Source: Planctomycetaceae bacterium (GTDB lineage: Bacteria > Planctomycetota > UBA1135 > GCA-002686595). Taken from it: a stretch of DNA of 64,000 nt. The position numbers and the translations under genes were made by a program. The stretch lies in NCBI GenBank assembly GCA_011525785.1, contig WYBT01000035.1:175817-239816 (forward strand), in the 5' to 3' direction. This document shows, one piece after another, positions 43,990 to 52,636 of this stretch (positions are counted from its first letter, which is position 1; each line of letters opens with the position of its first letter). The notes under the pieces are model-generated. The model did no database searches. It was not told where the DNA came from and saw only the letters and a list, made by a program, of their open reading frames with translations.

Positions 43990-45785
43990 GGGCGCTCCTG
44001 CGCGGCGCGTCGATCGCCGCCGGCGTGTTGGGTGACGAGTTCCAAGCGCACGTCGTCGAGCGAGCGCGCGCGCACCAGCCAGCGGGCCTCGAAGCGACCG
44101 CCGCTGCCCTCGAGCTCGCGCACGAGCTGGATCCGCTCGCCGGCGACGAGCTGTGCGCCGTTTGCGAGTTCGAGCTCCAGGCGCGCGGGCCGCAGCGAGC
44201 GCATGCGCACGGCCGAGGCGCTGGTGAACGGCAGGCGCGCAGGGTTCGCGACTGCGCCGCGCAGCTCGTACAGACCGGCGCCGAGCGCGCGCGCGGAGAA
44301 TTCGTCGATGCGCACGCGCGCCAGATCGCCCGCCAGCGACGTGAGGAACTCGAGCTGCTTGCGCGCGAGCTCGGCGCGCTCAGGTTCGGGCGGCTCGCTG
44401 CGCGCGAAGGGCGCGAAGCCGCCGATCTCGCACGCGCCCAGCTCGGGGTGCTCGAACGCCGTCCAGGGCAGGAAGCGCCAGCTCTCGCCCCCGTGCGCGT
44501 CGATCCAGCGCAGTCGCTTGGCGTCGTCGCTGGCCTCGCGCTTGTCCTTCTTCGCGTCCGCACGCGCCGCAGGCTTGGTCTCGGTCGGCGCTTCGCCCGC
44601 CCCGGTCTCGCCCGCCGGCGCCGCGTCCTCGCGCTTGGGCTCGGGCGTGTCGAGCGGGAGCTCCCAGGGGTTGATGGCGAGCGACCACACGCCGCAGTGC
44701 GCGTAGGCCCAGGTGTGCCACTCGCCGCCCTCGAGCGCGCGTCCCTTGTGCTTCGCGCCCGTCAGCTCGACGTAGCGCTTGCCCAGCTCGACCAGCAGGT
44801 TCGCATCCGCCTCGACCACGCCGGGCGCTGGCACACGCTTGTTGCGCGCGTCGGCGGCGACGGCCTTGGGCTTCTCGACCAGGTTGTCGTACGCGCCGTA
44901 ACTCACCACCAGCGCGATCTGCGGCCGTTGCAGCAGGGCCTCGCACAGCGCCAGCGTCTCGGGCTCGTCGGTGGGGAAGGCGCCGGACGCGGGCGCGTGC
45001 TCCTTCCACTCCGCGGGGAAGTTGCGGTTGACGCAGGCGTCGAGCGGGTCGTCCTCGGCGACGCGCTCGTCGCGGTCGAGGTCGCGGCCCTCGCTCCACA
45101 CGCGCCAGCGGCCGCTCTCGCCGCGGTTCTTGTCGGCCTTGATCAGCGCGCGCTCGTCGGCGGGATCGCTGATCCACTCGCCGCGCGGATCGAGCACGCG
45201 CAGCAGCGTGAGCTGTCCGTCGCCGTTGACATCGCTGGGCGGATCCTCGCCCGCGCGTCCGTCGCGGTCGTCGTCGAGGCCCGGACCCGTGGCTTCGCGC
45301 TCGCTGCGCACGGCCGCGAAGCGCCGCTCGTGCGCGTCGGGATTGGCGCAGGGCACGATGTAGTAGGTGGTGTTCGCCAGCGCCGCGGCGATCTGCGGAT
45401 CGGCGGCGCGCGCGGCGAGCTGCTCGGCGTGGTGCAGCGCGAGCGTGCTGGTCCAGGGCCGCGAGCCCTCGACGTTGGCGACGACCAGAATCGCGGGCTG
45501 CTCGTCGGCGCGCGCGGCGTCGGCGGCGATGCGCAGTGCGAACAGCTCGCGACCGCCGCGCGACCGACCCAGCGCGATCCACTGGGCCGCGGGGCCGAGC
45601 GCCTTGGCGCGCGCGACGAGTTCGGCGTGCGGCAGGCTCTCGAGCGCGGGCGCCGCGTCAGCAGCCTGAGCGGGCTGCGCGGGCGTCTCGGCCGGCGCCT
45701 GGGCCGGCGTTTGGTGGGGCGCCTGGGCCAGCGCCAGCCCCGCGAACAAAGTGGTGGACAGCGGCACGCAAGCGCGCGTGAACAT
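43986..45785 (-). CDS. M14 family pseudopeptidase, secreted
   Basis: 599 residues from ATG 45785, signal ending AGLALAQAP. It follows the M14 layout of its coupled neighbour: GRSRGGRELFALRI, then a strand ILVVANVEGSRPW, the inserted acidic loops DDDRDGRAGEDPP and DRDERVAEDDP, and VNRNFPAEWKE. However, HxxE is replaced by ExxR in that strand and the third histidine by Tyr (VVSYGAYDN). The zinc site is therefore lost. A Lys/Glu/Ala-rich insertion lies before the final domain. It probably binds peptide or partners the active enzyme at 42196-43989. Coupled by GTGA. Confidence 0.7.
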   Translation of the reverse strand: MFTRACVPLSTTLFAGLALAQAPHQTPAQAPAETPAQPAQAADAAPALESLPHAELVARAKALGPAAQWIALGRSRGGRELFALRIAADAARADEQPAILVVANVEGSRPWTSTLALHHAEQLAARAADPQIAAALANTTYYIVPCANPDAHERRFAAVRSEREATGPGLDDDRDGRAGEDPPSDVNGDGQLTLLRVLDPRGEWISDPADERALIKADKNRGESGRWRVWSEGRDLDRDERVAEDDPLDACVNRNFPAEWKEHAPASGAFPTDEPETLALCEALLQRPQIALVVSYGAYDNLVEKPKAVAADARNKRVPAPGVVEADANLLVELGKRYVELTGAKHKGRALEGGEWHTWAYAHCGVWSLAINPWELPLDTPEPKREDAAPAGETGAGEAPTETKPAARADAKKDKREASDDAKRLRWIDAHGGESWRFLPWTAFEHPELGACEIGGFAPFARSEPPEPERAELARKQLEFLTSLAGDLARVRIDEFSARALGAGLYELRGAVANPARLPFTSASAVRMRSLRPARLELELANGAQLVAGERIQLVRELEGSGGRFEARWLVRARSLDDVRLELVTQHAGGDRRAAQERP

Positions 45786-45841
45786 CGGTGGATCCGGGCT
45801 GGGGACGCGGGGCAGGACGCGGAGCGACGGCGTTGGCGCGT

Positions 45842-46438
45842 TCAGGAGCGCACCGGCCTCGCGAAGCGCTTCTTGAACAGCTCGTAGCGCTCGCGGGCGC
45901 TGGCCGAGTGCGCGACGAGCCATTCGGCGTTGCGGAACGCGGTGGGCGAGGCCTCGGCGCGGAAGCGCGCGAGGAACGGCTCGACCTTGACGAACAGGAT
46001 CAGCCCCTCGGCCGTGGACTCGGCCAGCACGTCGGGCTGCACGATGCCGTGCCGCGCGAAGCCGTAGGCCATCTCGAAGTAGCTCGAAACCTGGCGGAAG
46101 GCCGCGTTGTCGGGGTGCGAGGGCTGTGTGATGGCGAGGAACTCCTCGTAGCTGGTCGGCAGGAACTTGAACAGCGCGTCGCGCGACTGGCGCATCACCG
46201 CCTCGCGCCGCAGGTCGTAGAGCTCGAGCACGATCTGCGCGTCGTGGTGGTCGGCGCGCTCCTTGATCCGCACGCCGCGCTCGCCCGAGTGCGAGTCGCG
46301 CGCCTCGTCCTTGTGCTTGTTCTTGCGCTTCTCGCGCTCCTTGTCCTTGCCGTGCTTGGCCTTGTGCTTGTCCTTGACGCGCTTCTCGAGTTGCTCGGCC
46401 GCGCGCTTCTTCCCGCCCTTGTCGTCGTTGTCGCTCAT
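45842..46438 (-). CDS. Conserved-looking protein with Lys-rich N-terminus, unknown function
   Basis: 198 residues. The first ~60 are highly charged and basic (DDKGGKKRAAEQLEKRVKDK, KEREKRKNKHKDEARDS) and probably disordered or nucleic-acid binding. The remainder is a helical domain without recognised motifs (QIVLELYDLRREAVM, FLPTSYEEFLAITQP, SSYFEMAYGFARHGIV), resembling a DUF4760-like helical fold in size only. No signal peptide. Codon use agrees with neighbours, so it is a real gene. It has a TATCCT box seven bases before its start. Confidence 0.6.
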   Translation of the reverse strand: MSDNDDKGGKKRAAEQLEKRVKDKHKAKHGKDKEREKRKNKHKDEARDSHSGERGVRIKERADHHDAQIVLELYDLRREAVMRQSRDALFKFLPTSYEEFLAITQPSHPDNAAFRQVSSYFEMAYGFARHGIVQPDVLAESTAEGLILFVKVEPFLARFRAEASPTAFRNAEWLVAHSASARERYELFKKRFARPVRS

Positions 46439-46445
46439 GGCCGCG

Positions 46446-46451
46446 AGGATA
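46446..46451 (-). promoter_or_regulatory. -10-like TATCCT box
   Basis: On the minus strand TATCCT lies seven bases before the ATG at 46438, consistent with a leaderless transcript. Confidence 0.4.
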
Positions 46452-46477
46452 GCGCCGGCGAGCGCGCGCGAGGGCCG

Positions 46478-48031
46478 CTACTTCGCCGAGCGGCGTCGGC
46501 GCAGCGCGTCGAGCAGAGCCGCGCGCGCCGCCTGCGGCAGATCGGGCGCGTCGAGCTTCTCGAGCGCCGCGGCGAACTCGTCGAGGTTCGTTCCCACCGC
46601 GCGGGCCAGTGCGTCGGCGAACAGCGCGTCGTCCGCGGGCCAGGGTGCGAGCAGCTCCATCACGCAAGCGCCGCGCGCCTCCCAGGCGAGCGGGGCCACC
46701 AGCGCCAGCGCCTCGGCGCGCAGGGCGCTCGACGGATCGCCTCGGAAGCGCCGCGCGAGGTCGAGCGGGTCGTGGCCGGTGCTCGCCAGCGCGCGCAGCG
46801 CCGTAGCGCGAAGTTGCGGATCCTCGTGGGAGAGCTGTTCGCGCACGACGGCGCGGCTGGCCTCGCCGCAGTGCGCGAGCAACCACAGCGCCCGCGCCTG
46901 CCAGCGCGGGTTGCGCGCGCGCGCCACGCCCTGAACTTGGGTTGCGACAGCTTCACCCTGCGCGGCGAGCAACTCGAACGCGGTCGCGCGCACGTTGTGC
47001 GCCGGCGAGAGCAGCGACGAGAGCTGGCCGTTGATGACGGTCAGGCTGAGCCGCGGAACGGCGACGCGCCGACCGGCGGTGGCGATGCGCAGGATGCGCG
47101 CACCGCGCTCCGCGCCCGCGTCGAGCACGAACAGCGAGCCGTCGAGGCCCACGGCGAGGTCGAGCGGTGCGAACGGTTCGGGCTTCGCGCCGGCGCGCGC
47201 GGCGAGCACCACTCGCTCTTCGAAGCGTGTGCCGCCCGCGCCCCGCAGCGGCGTCAGCGCCACGATCCGTCCGGCGTGGTCCGCGACGAGCAAGGTGTTC
47301 TCGAGTTCGGCGATGAAGTTGCTCTCGTAGCTCGCGATGGCGCGCGGATCGCCGACCTCCGCGCTGCCGCTCACCGCGCCGGAGCGCGAGAGGTGCAGCA
47401 CGCGCCCGGGCGCGCCCTCCGCGGCCTGCTCGCAGGCGAACAGGTTGCCGAACGAGTCGAGCGTCAGGCCCGACGCGCGCGCGGAGAGCGAGGCCACCGC
47501 GGCCGTTTGCGCGCCGCTCACGCGCGCGACGGTGGTGCTCGCCGCGGAGCTGGGGGCGAGGAGCCAAAGCTCGCCGCCGGGGCCGCCGACGCAGGCGAGG
47601 CCGCAGGCCGGCGCGCAGTCCCAAGGCAGCGCGATCGGACTCACCTCGCGTGCGCCGTCCGCTCCGTCGACATCGGCCACGCCCAGCCAACCGCCGCCGC
47701 TCGCGAGCAACGCGCGCCGCCCGACCACGGCGAGCCCCGCCGCCGGAGCGGCGTCCTTCCAGGCGTGGAACACGCTCGCGCGGTCGCAGAAACCCGCGCC
47801 GGCGCTGTCCTCGAGGATCGAAAGGCGCGCCCCGTCGCCGCCCTCGAGCACCCACACGCGGCCGCGCCAGTCGACGTCGATCGCCAGCGGCGCGCGCAGT
47901 TGCTCGCCGGCGGCCCACTCGCTGACCGACAGCGCTGCGCTGACCTCGAAACGCGGCGTGAGGTCGCGCGGATCGGCGGGCGGGGCTTCGCGGGGTTTTT
48001 GAACGGCGCACAACAGGAGCAAGGTCAGCAT
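46478..48031 (-). CDS. Secreted propeller plus HEAT-repeat protein
   Basis: 517 residues from ATG 48031, short signal peptide MLTLLLLCAVQ. Residues about 30-340 form a six-bladed NHL/glucose-dehydrogenase-like propeller (LAIDVDWRGRVWVLEGGDGA, GLTLDSFGNLFACEQA, DLAVGLDGSLFVLDAGAERG). Residues about 345-517 are HEAT-like helical repeats (ARNPRWQARALWLLAHCG, DPQLRATALRALASTGHD). This matches the planctomycete 'membrane-bound dehydrogenase' type architecture but lacks the cytochrome c domain (no CxxCH). It shares a 103-base divergent promoter region with the sulfatases. Confidence 0.7.
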   Translation of the reverse strand: MLTLLLLCAVQKPREAPPADPRDLTPRFEVSAALSVSEWAAGEQLRAPLAIDVDWRGRVWVLEGGDGARLSILEDSAGAGFCDRASVFHAWKDAAPAAGLAVVGRRALLASGGGWLGVADVDGADGAREVSPIALPWDCAPACGLACVGGPGGELWLLAPSSAASTTVARVSGAQTAAVASLSARASGLTLDSFGNLFACEQAAEGAPGRVLHLSRSGAVSGSAEVGDPRAIASYESNFIAELENTLLVADHAGRIVALTPLRGAGGTRFEERVVLAARAGAKPEPFAPLDLAVGLDGSLFVLDAGAERGARILRIATAGRRVAVPRLSLTVINGQLSSLLSPAHNVRATAFELLAAQGEAVATQVQGVARARNPRWQARALWLLAHCGEASRAVVREQLSHEDPQLRATALRALASTGHDPLDLARRFRGDPSSALRAEALALVAPLAWEARGACVMELLAPWPADDALFADALARAVGTNLDEFAAALEKLDAPDLPQAARAALLDALRRRRSAK

Positions 48032-48037
48032 GCGCGC

Positions 48038-48043
48038 ATCGTA
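48038..48043 (-). promoter_or_regulatory. -10-like TACGAT box
   Basis: On the minus strand TACGAT lies six bases before the ATG at 48031. Confidence 0.35.
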
Positions 48044-48073
48044 GCGGCGTCGCGGGCCTCCTCCGGCGGCGCA

Positions 48074-48117
48074 CGCGGGCGCGGCGGAAAGCGCGGGCGC
48101 GGCGGAAAGCGCGGGCG
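48074..48117. repeat. Tandem 18-bp repeat in divergent promoter
   Basis: The unit CGCGGGCGCGGCGGAAAG occurs at 48074-48091 and 48092-48109, followed by eight bases of a third copy (48110-48117). It sits between the divergent propeller/HEAT and sulfatase genes and could be an operator or simple slippage. Confidence 0.7.
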
Positions 48118-48122
48118 TCGAG

Positions 48123-48128
48123 TATCTT
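48123..48128 (+). promoter_or_regulatory. -10-like TATCTT box
   Basis: TATCTT ends six bases before the ATG at 48135 of the first sulfatase, right after the tandem repeat. Confidence 0.4.
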
Positions 48129-48134
48129 GGAGCG

Positions 48135-49745
48135 ATGAAGTCCAAGCTCGTTTTGGCCGCCGCCGCGCTCGCTGCTCTCGGCGCTCCGCTCGACGCGCGA
48201 CAGGCGGGCGGCGCGCCCGCGCACAACGTTCTCGTGATCGTGCTCGACGACGTCGGCACGGACATGATCGGCGCCTACGAGTCGTACGAGCGCGGGCTCG
48301 GCCGGCCTGCGGGCGTGTTCGCCGAGACCCCGGCCATCGACCAGTTGCTCGCGGCGCAAGGGGTGAGCTTCGCGGCGGCCTGGGCCTCGCCCAAGTGCTC
48401 GCCCACGCGCGCCCAGATCCTCACCGGCATGTTCGGGCGGCGCACCGGCATCGGTTCGATCGTCCGCACCGAGCCCTTCAGCGGCGCGCGCAATCCGGGA
48501 CTGAACGCGGACACGACGCTCCTCCCGCAGCAACTCGCGGCCGCACCTGCGCCCTACGCCTCGGCGGCGATCGGCAAGTGGCACCTGGGCGACATCGACC
48601 AGTTCGAGGCCGATCCGGCGCACCCCTTGGGCTGGCCCTACGGGACCTGGTTCGACTACTACGCCGGCTCGCGCTTCAACCTCGAGTCGGTGTACGGCCC
48701 GGGCAGCGGCAACACGTACTTCTCGTGGCGCAAGTCGTATGCGAGCGCGCTGCCGCAGCACGCGCCCTGCGGCCTGGGGAACGTGTCGTGTGAAGCGCCG
48801 GCGCTCGCGCCGCCCGCGCTCAACTACGCGACCGTCGACACGACCGAAGACGCGCTGGCGATGATGAGTTCGCTGCCGCAGCCCTGGCTGGTGTACGTGT
48901 CGTACAACGCGATCCACTCGCCCTACCACGTGCCGCCCAGCGGACTGCCGGCCGCGCCGTGCCTCCCCGGCGGAGCTATGGCGCAGGCTTGCGAGCTCGG
49001 CGTGAACGCCGGGCCGGTCGACTTGGCGCGCTGCATGATGCGGGCGCTCGACCAGCAGATCGGACGCCTGGTGTGCGCCGCCAACCCGGCCGATACGACG
49101 ATCGTGTTGATCGGCGACAACGGCACGCCGCAGGCCGCGATCACCGCTCCGTTCAACCCGCTGCACGGCAAGGGCACGCTCTACGAAGGCGGCGTGCGCG
49201 TTCCGCTGCTGATTCGCTCGCCGCTCGTGCCGCCGGCGCGCCGCGGGAGCTTCGAGCCGCGTCTGGTCAGCGCGGTGGACGTGCATGCGACGCTGCTCGA
49301 GGTCGCCGGATTGCCGCCGCGCGCAGGCGCCGATGGACGCTCGCTCAGCGGCTACCTCGCGAGTGCTTCGGCGCCGAGCGTGCGCTCGACGAACTACACC
49401 GAGGGCTTCTTCCCCAACTTCAAGCCCCTGCCGAGCGGCGGCCCGCCGCCGAACTACGTCTGCAACTTCCACAACCAGGCGCTGCGCGACGGGCGCTTCA
49501 AGCTGATCCGGCGCACCTCGCGCGACCACGCCAATCCCGCGCTGACGGTCGTGCGCGAAGAGTTCTATGACCTGGCCCAGGGCGGTCCGCCGGACACCTC
49601 GTCGGGCACGCCCGTGCCGACGCCCGACTGGTTCGAGGAGTTCGACCTGCTCGCCAGCGGCGCGCCGCTGCAGGGTGACGCGCGCGAGGCCTACGGCCGG
49701 CTGACGCGGCTGTTCGCCACGCGCTATCCGAGCCTGGTGCGTTGA
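48135..49745 (+). CDS. Secreted type I sulfatase
   Basis: 536-residue exported sulfatase, signal ending LGAPLDARQ. The N-terminal metal site is VLVIVLDDVGTDMIGAY. The formylglycine motif CSPTR has its cysteine at residue 88 (context SPKCSPTRAQILTGMFGRRT), so the residue would be oxidised by FGE or anSME, neither of which is in the window. Further metal and substrate motifs are IGKWHLGDI, YNAIHSPYH and LIGDNGTPQ, then KGTLYEGGVRVPLLIRSP. Arylsulfatase-A-like. The second sulfatase starts within its stop codon (TGATG). Confidence 0.92.
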   Translation: MKSKLVLAAAALAALGAPLDARQAGGAPAHNVLVIVLDDVGTDMIGAYESYERGLGRPAGVFAETPAIDQLLAAQGVSFAAAWASPKCSPTRAQILTGMFGRRTGIGSIVRTEPFSGARNPGLNADTTLLPQQLAAAPAPYASAAIGKWHLGDIDQFEADPAHPLGWPYGTWFDYYAGSRFNLESVYGPGSGNTYFSWRKSYASALPQHAPCGLGNVSCEAPALAPPALNYATVDTTEDALAMMSSLPQPWLVYVSYNAIHSPYHVPPSGLPAAPCLPGGAMAQACELGVNAGPVDLARCMMRALDQQIGRLVCAANPADTTIVLIGDNGTPQAAITAPFNPLHGKGTLYEGGVRVPLLIRSPLVPPARRGSFEPRLVSAVDVHATLLEVAGLPPRAGADGRSLSGYLASASAPSVRSTNYTEGFFPNFKPLPSGGPPPNYVCNFHNQALRDGRFKLIRRTSRDHANPALTVVREEFYDLAQGGPPDTSSGTPVPTPDWFEEFDLLASGAPLQGDAREAYGRLTRLFATRYPSLVR

Positions 49746-51388
49746 TGCGCGCGCTTTCGAACGCGCCGCGGAGCGTCCCGGGCTTCGCGGCGGAGGTTCT
49801 GCGTGCGACAGGGCCTGCCTGCGCGCTCGTCGCCGGTCTGTGCGCTCCCTCGCTCGCGCAGGGCGCAGCGCCGCCGCACAACGTGCTCGTGATCGTGCTC
49901 GACGACGTCGGAGTCGATTTGATCGGCGCCTACGAGCGTCACTTCGTCGCCCAGGGCCGCGCGCCCGGTTTCCCGGCGGAGACGCCGCACATCGACGCGT
50001 TGTGCGCGCAGGGGATGAGCTTCACGAACGCCTGGTCCTCGCCGATGTGCAGCCCGTCGCGCGCGCAGGTGCTCACCGGACGGCACCCCTCGCGCATGGG
50101 CATCGGCTCGATCCTGCGCCGCAACCCGCTCGGCACGATCCCCAACCCGGGGCTCGCGCCGCAGCTCACGCTCCTGCCGCAGGCGCTGTCCGCCGCGCCG
50201 ACGCCGTACTCGAGCGCCGCCATCGGCAAGTGGCACCTGGCCGACATCGGTCAGCTCTCGAGCGACCTGGGCCACGCGCTCGGCGCGCCCAACGGAAGTT
50301 GGTTCGACACCTTCGCCGGATCGCTCTTCAACCTCGAGCGCGCGCCCAGCACGCCGCCGGGGACCAACTTCTTCTTCGGCTGGCGCAAGGCCTACACCGC
50401 GCCGATCCAACTGGGGTCCGCGCCCTGCGGCTCTGCCGGCTATCCGTGCGAGACCGAAGCGGTCGTGCCGCCGCTCTCGAACTACGCGACGGCGGACACG
50501 ACCGAAGACGCGCTGGCGATGATGGGGCAGTTGAGCGAGCCCTGGTTCCTGTACGTCGCTTACAACGCGCCGCACTCGCCGGGGCACGTCGCGCCGCTCA
50601 CGCTGCCCAAGCCCAGTTGCACGCCGCCGAACGCGATGGCCGCGGCCTGCGAGTACGACCGCGCGGGCGGACTGCCGGCGCAGGTGCGCTGCATGATGCG
50701 CGTGCTCGACGAGCAGATCGGGCGCCTGTTGTGCGCGCACGATCCGCAGGACACCACCGTGATCCTGCTGGGCGACAACGGCACCGACAGCGACGCGACG
50801 CTGCCGCCCTTCGACCCGACGCATGCCAAGGGCCAGCTGTACCAGGGCGGCGTACAGACGCCGCTGGTGATCCGTTCGCCGCTGGTGCCGCCGCAACTGC
50901 GCGGCAGCTTCGAATCGCGACTGGTGTCGAACGTCGACGTGTTCGCAACGGTGGCCGAGCTCGGCGGCGTGGCCGCAGCGACGCCTGATTCCGTCTCGCT
51001 CGCGCCCTACCTCACCGGTCAGGCCAGCGCCCCGCTGCGCAACTTCGTGTACGCCGAGGCGTTCTTCCCGAACTTCACGCCGCTCGGCGCCGGCGGCGGA
51101 CCTCCGCCGGGCTACGTGGCGGGCACGCACAACCAGACGGTGCGCGACGAGCGCTTCAAGCTGCTGCGGCGTTGGTCGCGCGCGGGCAGCGGTGCGATCG
51201 AGCTCGAGGAAGAGCTGTACGACCTCACCCGAGGCGGGCCGCCCGACGCCAGCTCGCAACCCACGCCGGACTGGTTCGAGCAGAACGAACTGCTGTCCGC
51301 CGGCGCGCCGCTCTCGCCCCAGGCGCAGGCCGCCTACATCACGCTTGGCGCGTGGCTCGACGCCAACTTTCCGACGCTGGCGCAGTGA
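49745..51388 (+). CDS. Secreted type I sulfatase, second copy
   Basis: 547 residues from ATG 49745, sharing one base with the upstream stop. The exported N-terminus ends near APSLAQGAAP. Motifs parallel the first copy: VLVIVLDDVGVDLIGAY, formylglycine Cys102 in CSPSRAQVLTG, IGKWHLADI, YNAPHSPGH, LLGDNGTDSD and KGQLYQGGVQTPLVIRSP. The two proteins are clearly paralogous along their length, including the FFPNF and TPDWFEE/TPDWFEQ ends, which points to tandem duplication followed by divergence. Differences around the active-site loops suggest different sulfate ester substrates. Confidence 0.92.
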   Translation: MRALSNAPRSVPGFAAEVLRATGPACALVAGLCAPSLAQGAAPPHNVLVIVLDDVGVDLIGAYERHFVAQGRAPGFPAETPHIDALCAQGMSFTNAWSSPMCSPSRAQVLTGRHPSRMGIGSILRRNPLGTIPNPGLAPQLTLLPQALSAAPTPYSSAAIGKWHLADIGQLSSDLGHALGAPNGSWFDTFAGSLFNLERAPSTPPGTNFFFGWRKAYTAPIQLGSAPCGSAGYPCETEAVVPPLSNYATADTTEDALAMMGQLSEPWFLYVAYNAPHSPGHVAPLTLPKPSCTPPNAMAAACEYDRAGGLPAQVRCMMRVLDEQIGRLLCAHDPQDTTVILLGDNGTDSDATLPPFDPTHAKGQLYQGGVQTPLVIRSPLVPPQLRGSFESRLVSNVDVFATVAELGGVAAATPDSVSLAPYLTGQASAPLRNFVYAEAFFPNFTPLGAGGGPPPGYVAGTHNQTVRDERFKLLRRWSRAGSGAIELEEELYDLTRGGPPDASSQPTPDWFEQNELLSAGAPLSPQAQAAYITLGAWLDANFPTLAQ

Positions 51389-51415
51389 GCGCGCGCGCCC
51401 GCGCGGCGTTTTCGC

Positions 51416-52525
51416 TCAGGGCTGAATCACGAAGCTCACCGCGTTGGTGAGGTTGGTCGTGAACGAGGCCGCGGGGTCGCGCGACCAGTACTGCGCCGCG
51501 ACCGACACGCCCGCGACCAACCGCGCGTCGACGCCGGCCGCGATGCGCGCGTTGAAGTCGTAGGCGTAGGTCCCGCTGCAGTCGTTGCTCGGCGGGCTCG
51601 AGCCCAGCGAGTTCTGCGAAGGCGTGCGGGTGGTGGGGGCCTTCACGCACAGGAAGCCGCCCTGGAAGGGCAGCGCCGTCGGACCGTCGACGCCGTAGAA
51701 CAGCACGCCGGCCTTGTTGTTGACGATGTTCGAAGCGCTGATCACGAAGCCCGAGCCGGCGTTGGCGTCGGGCACGCCGCTGAAGCCGATCGCGGTCAAG
51801 CAGCCCAGGCTGTTGGTGCGCGCGGTGCAGTACACCGTCGGCGCGGGCGGCGTGTAGGTCACGGTGAGCTGCGGGCGGTACTGCGCCAGGCTCTCGCGCG
51901 CTTCGAATTGCTTGGCGGACTTCTGGCCCGACTGCTCGGGCCCGATCAGGATCCAGCCGTGCGAACTCGAGGGCGCGTTCACCCAGGCCTGCACGTCGGC
52001 CACCAGCTGCGCCGTGGAGCCCCAGTTGTAGTAGCCGACCGCGTTGACGCTGGTGGTCGCGCTGGCGGTCGCCACGTAATCGCCGCCGGGGGAGTTCCAG
52101 AACTGGTTGTTCCAGAACGTGTGCAGCCAGGTGACGTCTCCGACGACCGCGTCGCCGCCATTGCCGCTGAAGCCGACCGTGGTTCCCTCGTTCCAGCCGG
52201 TCGTCACGCGGTGCACGCTGAAGCTCTTCGCGCCCGAGTTCGTCTGCGACATGTACAGGCGCAGCTGCACGTTCGTGATCGTCGAGCCGGCGGGGATCGA
52301 GCTGAGGTCGAAGGCCACCAGCCCGCGCCGCACGGGCCAGGCCGTCAGCGTCCCGGCGCGGCCGGCGTAGAAGGAGAAATTGCCGCCGTTGGCGCGGTTG
52401 CCCACGCCGTCGTTGAACAGGGTGGCGTCCTTGCTGCTGGTCAGCACGGCCACGTCCGCGCGGGCCGCGACGGACGGGAGGACGAAGGCTGCGGAGAGGA
52501 GCGCGACGTGGCGCAGGGTGCTCAT
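51416..52525 (-). CDS. Secreted DNRLRE-domain protein with C-terminal Cys module
   Basis: 369 residues from ATG 52525, signal ending LPSVAARAD. Residues about 25-225 form a DNRLRE/CBM96-like beta-sandwich (SSKDATLFNDGVGNRANGG, RRGLVAFDLSSIPAGSTITN, VQLRLYMSQ, AQLVADVQAWVN, RPQLTVTYTPP). Such domains bind polysaccharide or serve as surface beta modules. The last ~140 residues (51416-51832; YCTARTNSLGC to AAQYWSRDP to VSFVIQP) are the shared Cys module. It is convergent with the sulfatases, which end 27 bases away. Confidence 0.82.
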   Translation of the reverse strand: MSTLRHVALLSAAFVLPSVAARADVAVLTSSKDATLFNDGVGNRANGGNFSFYAGRAGTLTAWPVRRGLVAFDLSSIPAGSTITNVQLRLYMSQTNSGAKSFSVHRVTTGWNEGTTVGFSGNGGDAVVGDVTWLHTFWNNQFWNSPGGDYVATASATTSVNAVGYYNWGSTAQLVADVQAWVNAPSSSHGWILIGPEQSGQKSAKQFEARESLAQYRPQLTVTYTPPAPTVYCTARTNSLGCLTAIGFSGVPDANAGSGFVISASNIVNNKAGVLFYGVDGPTALPFQGGFLCVKAPTTRTPSQNSLGSSPPSNDCSGTYAYDFNARIAAGVDARLVAGVSVAAQYWSRDPAASFTTNLTNAVSFVIQP

Positions 52526-52636
52526 GATTGGGCGCGGGTGGTGCTGGGGAGCGAGGGCGGCGGCTGGAACTCGCAATTCTAACGCGCGGCGCGTCCCAGG
52601 CCCGAGTACGCAGTCGGGCGTGGAGCTCGACCGGAT

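Noticed and set aside
48074..48117. Short CRISPR-like array
   Set aside because: Units are directly adjacent with no spacers and there are no cas genes.
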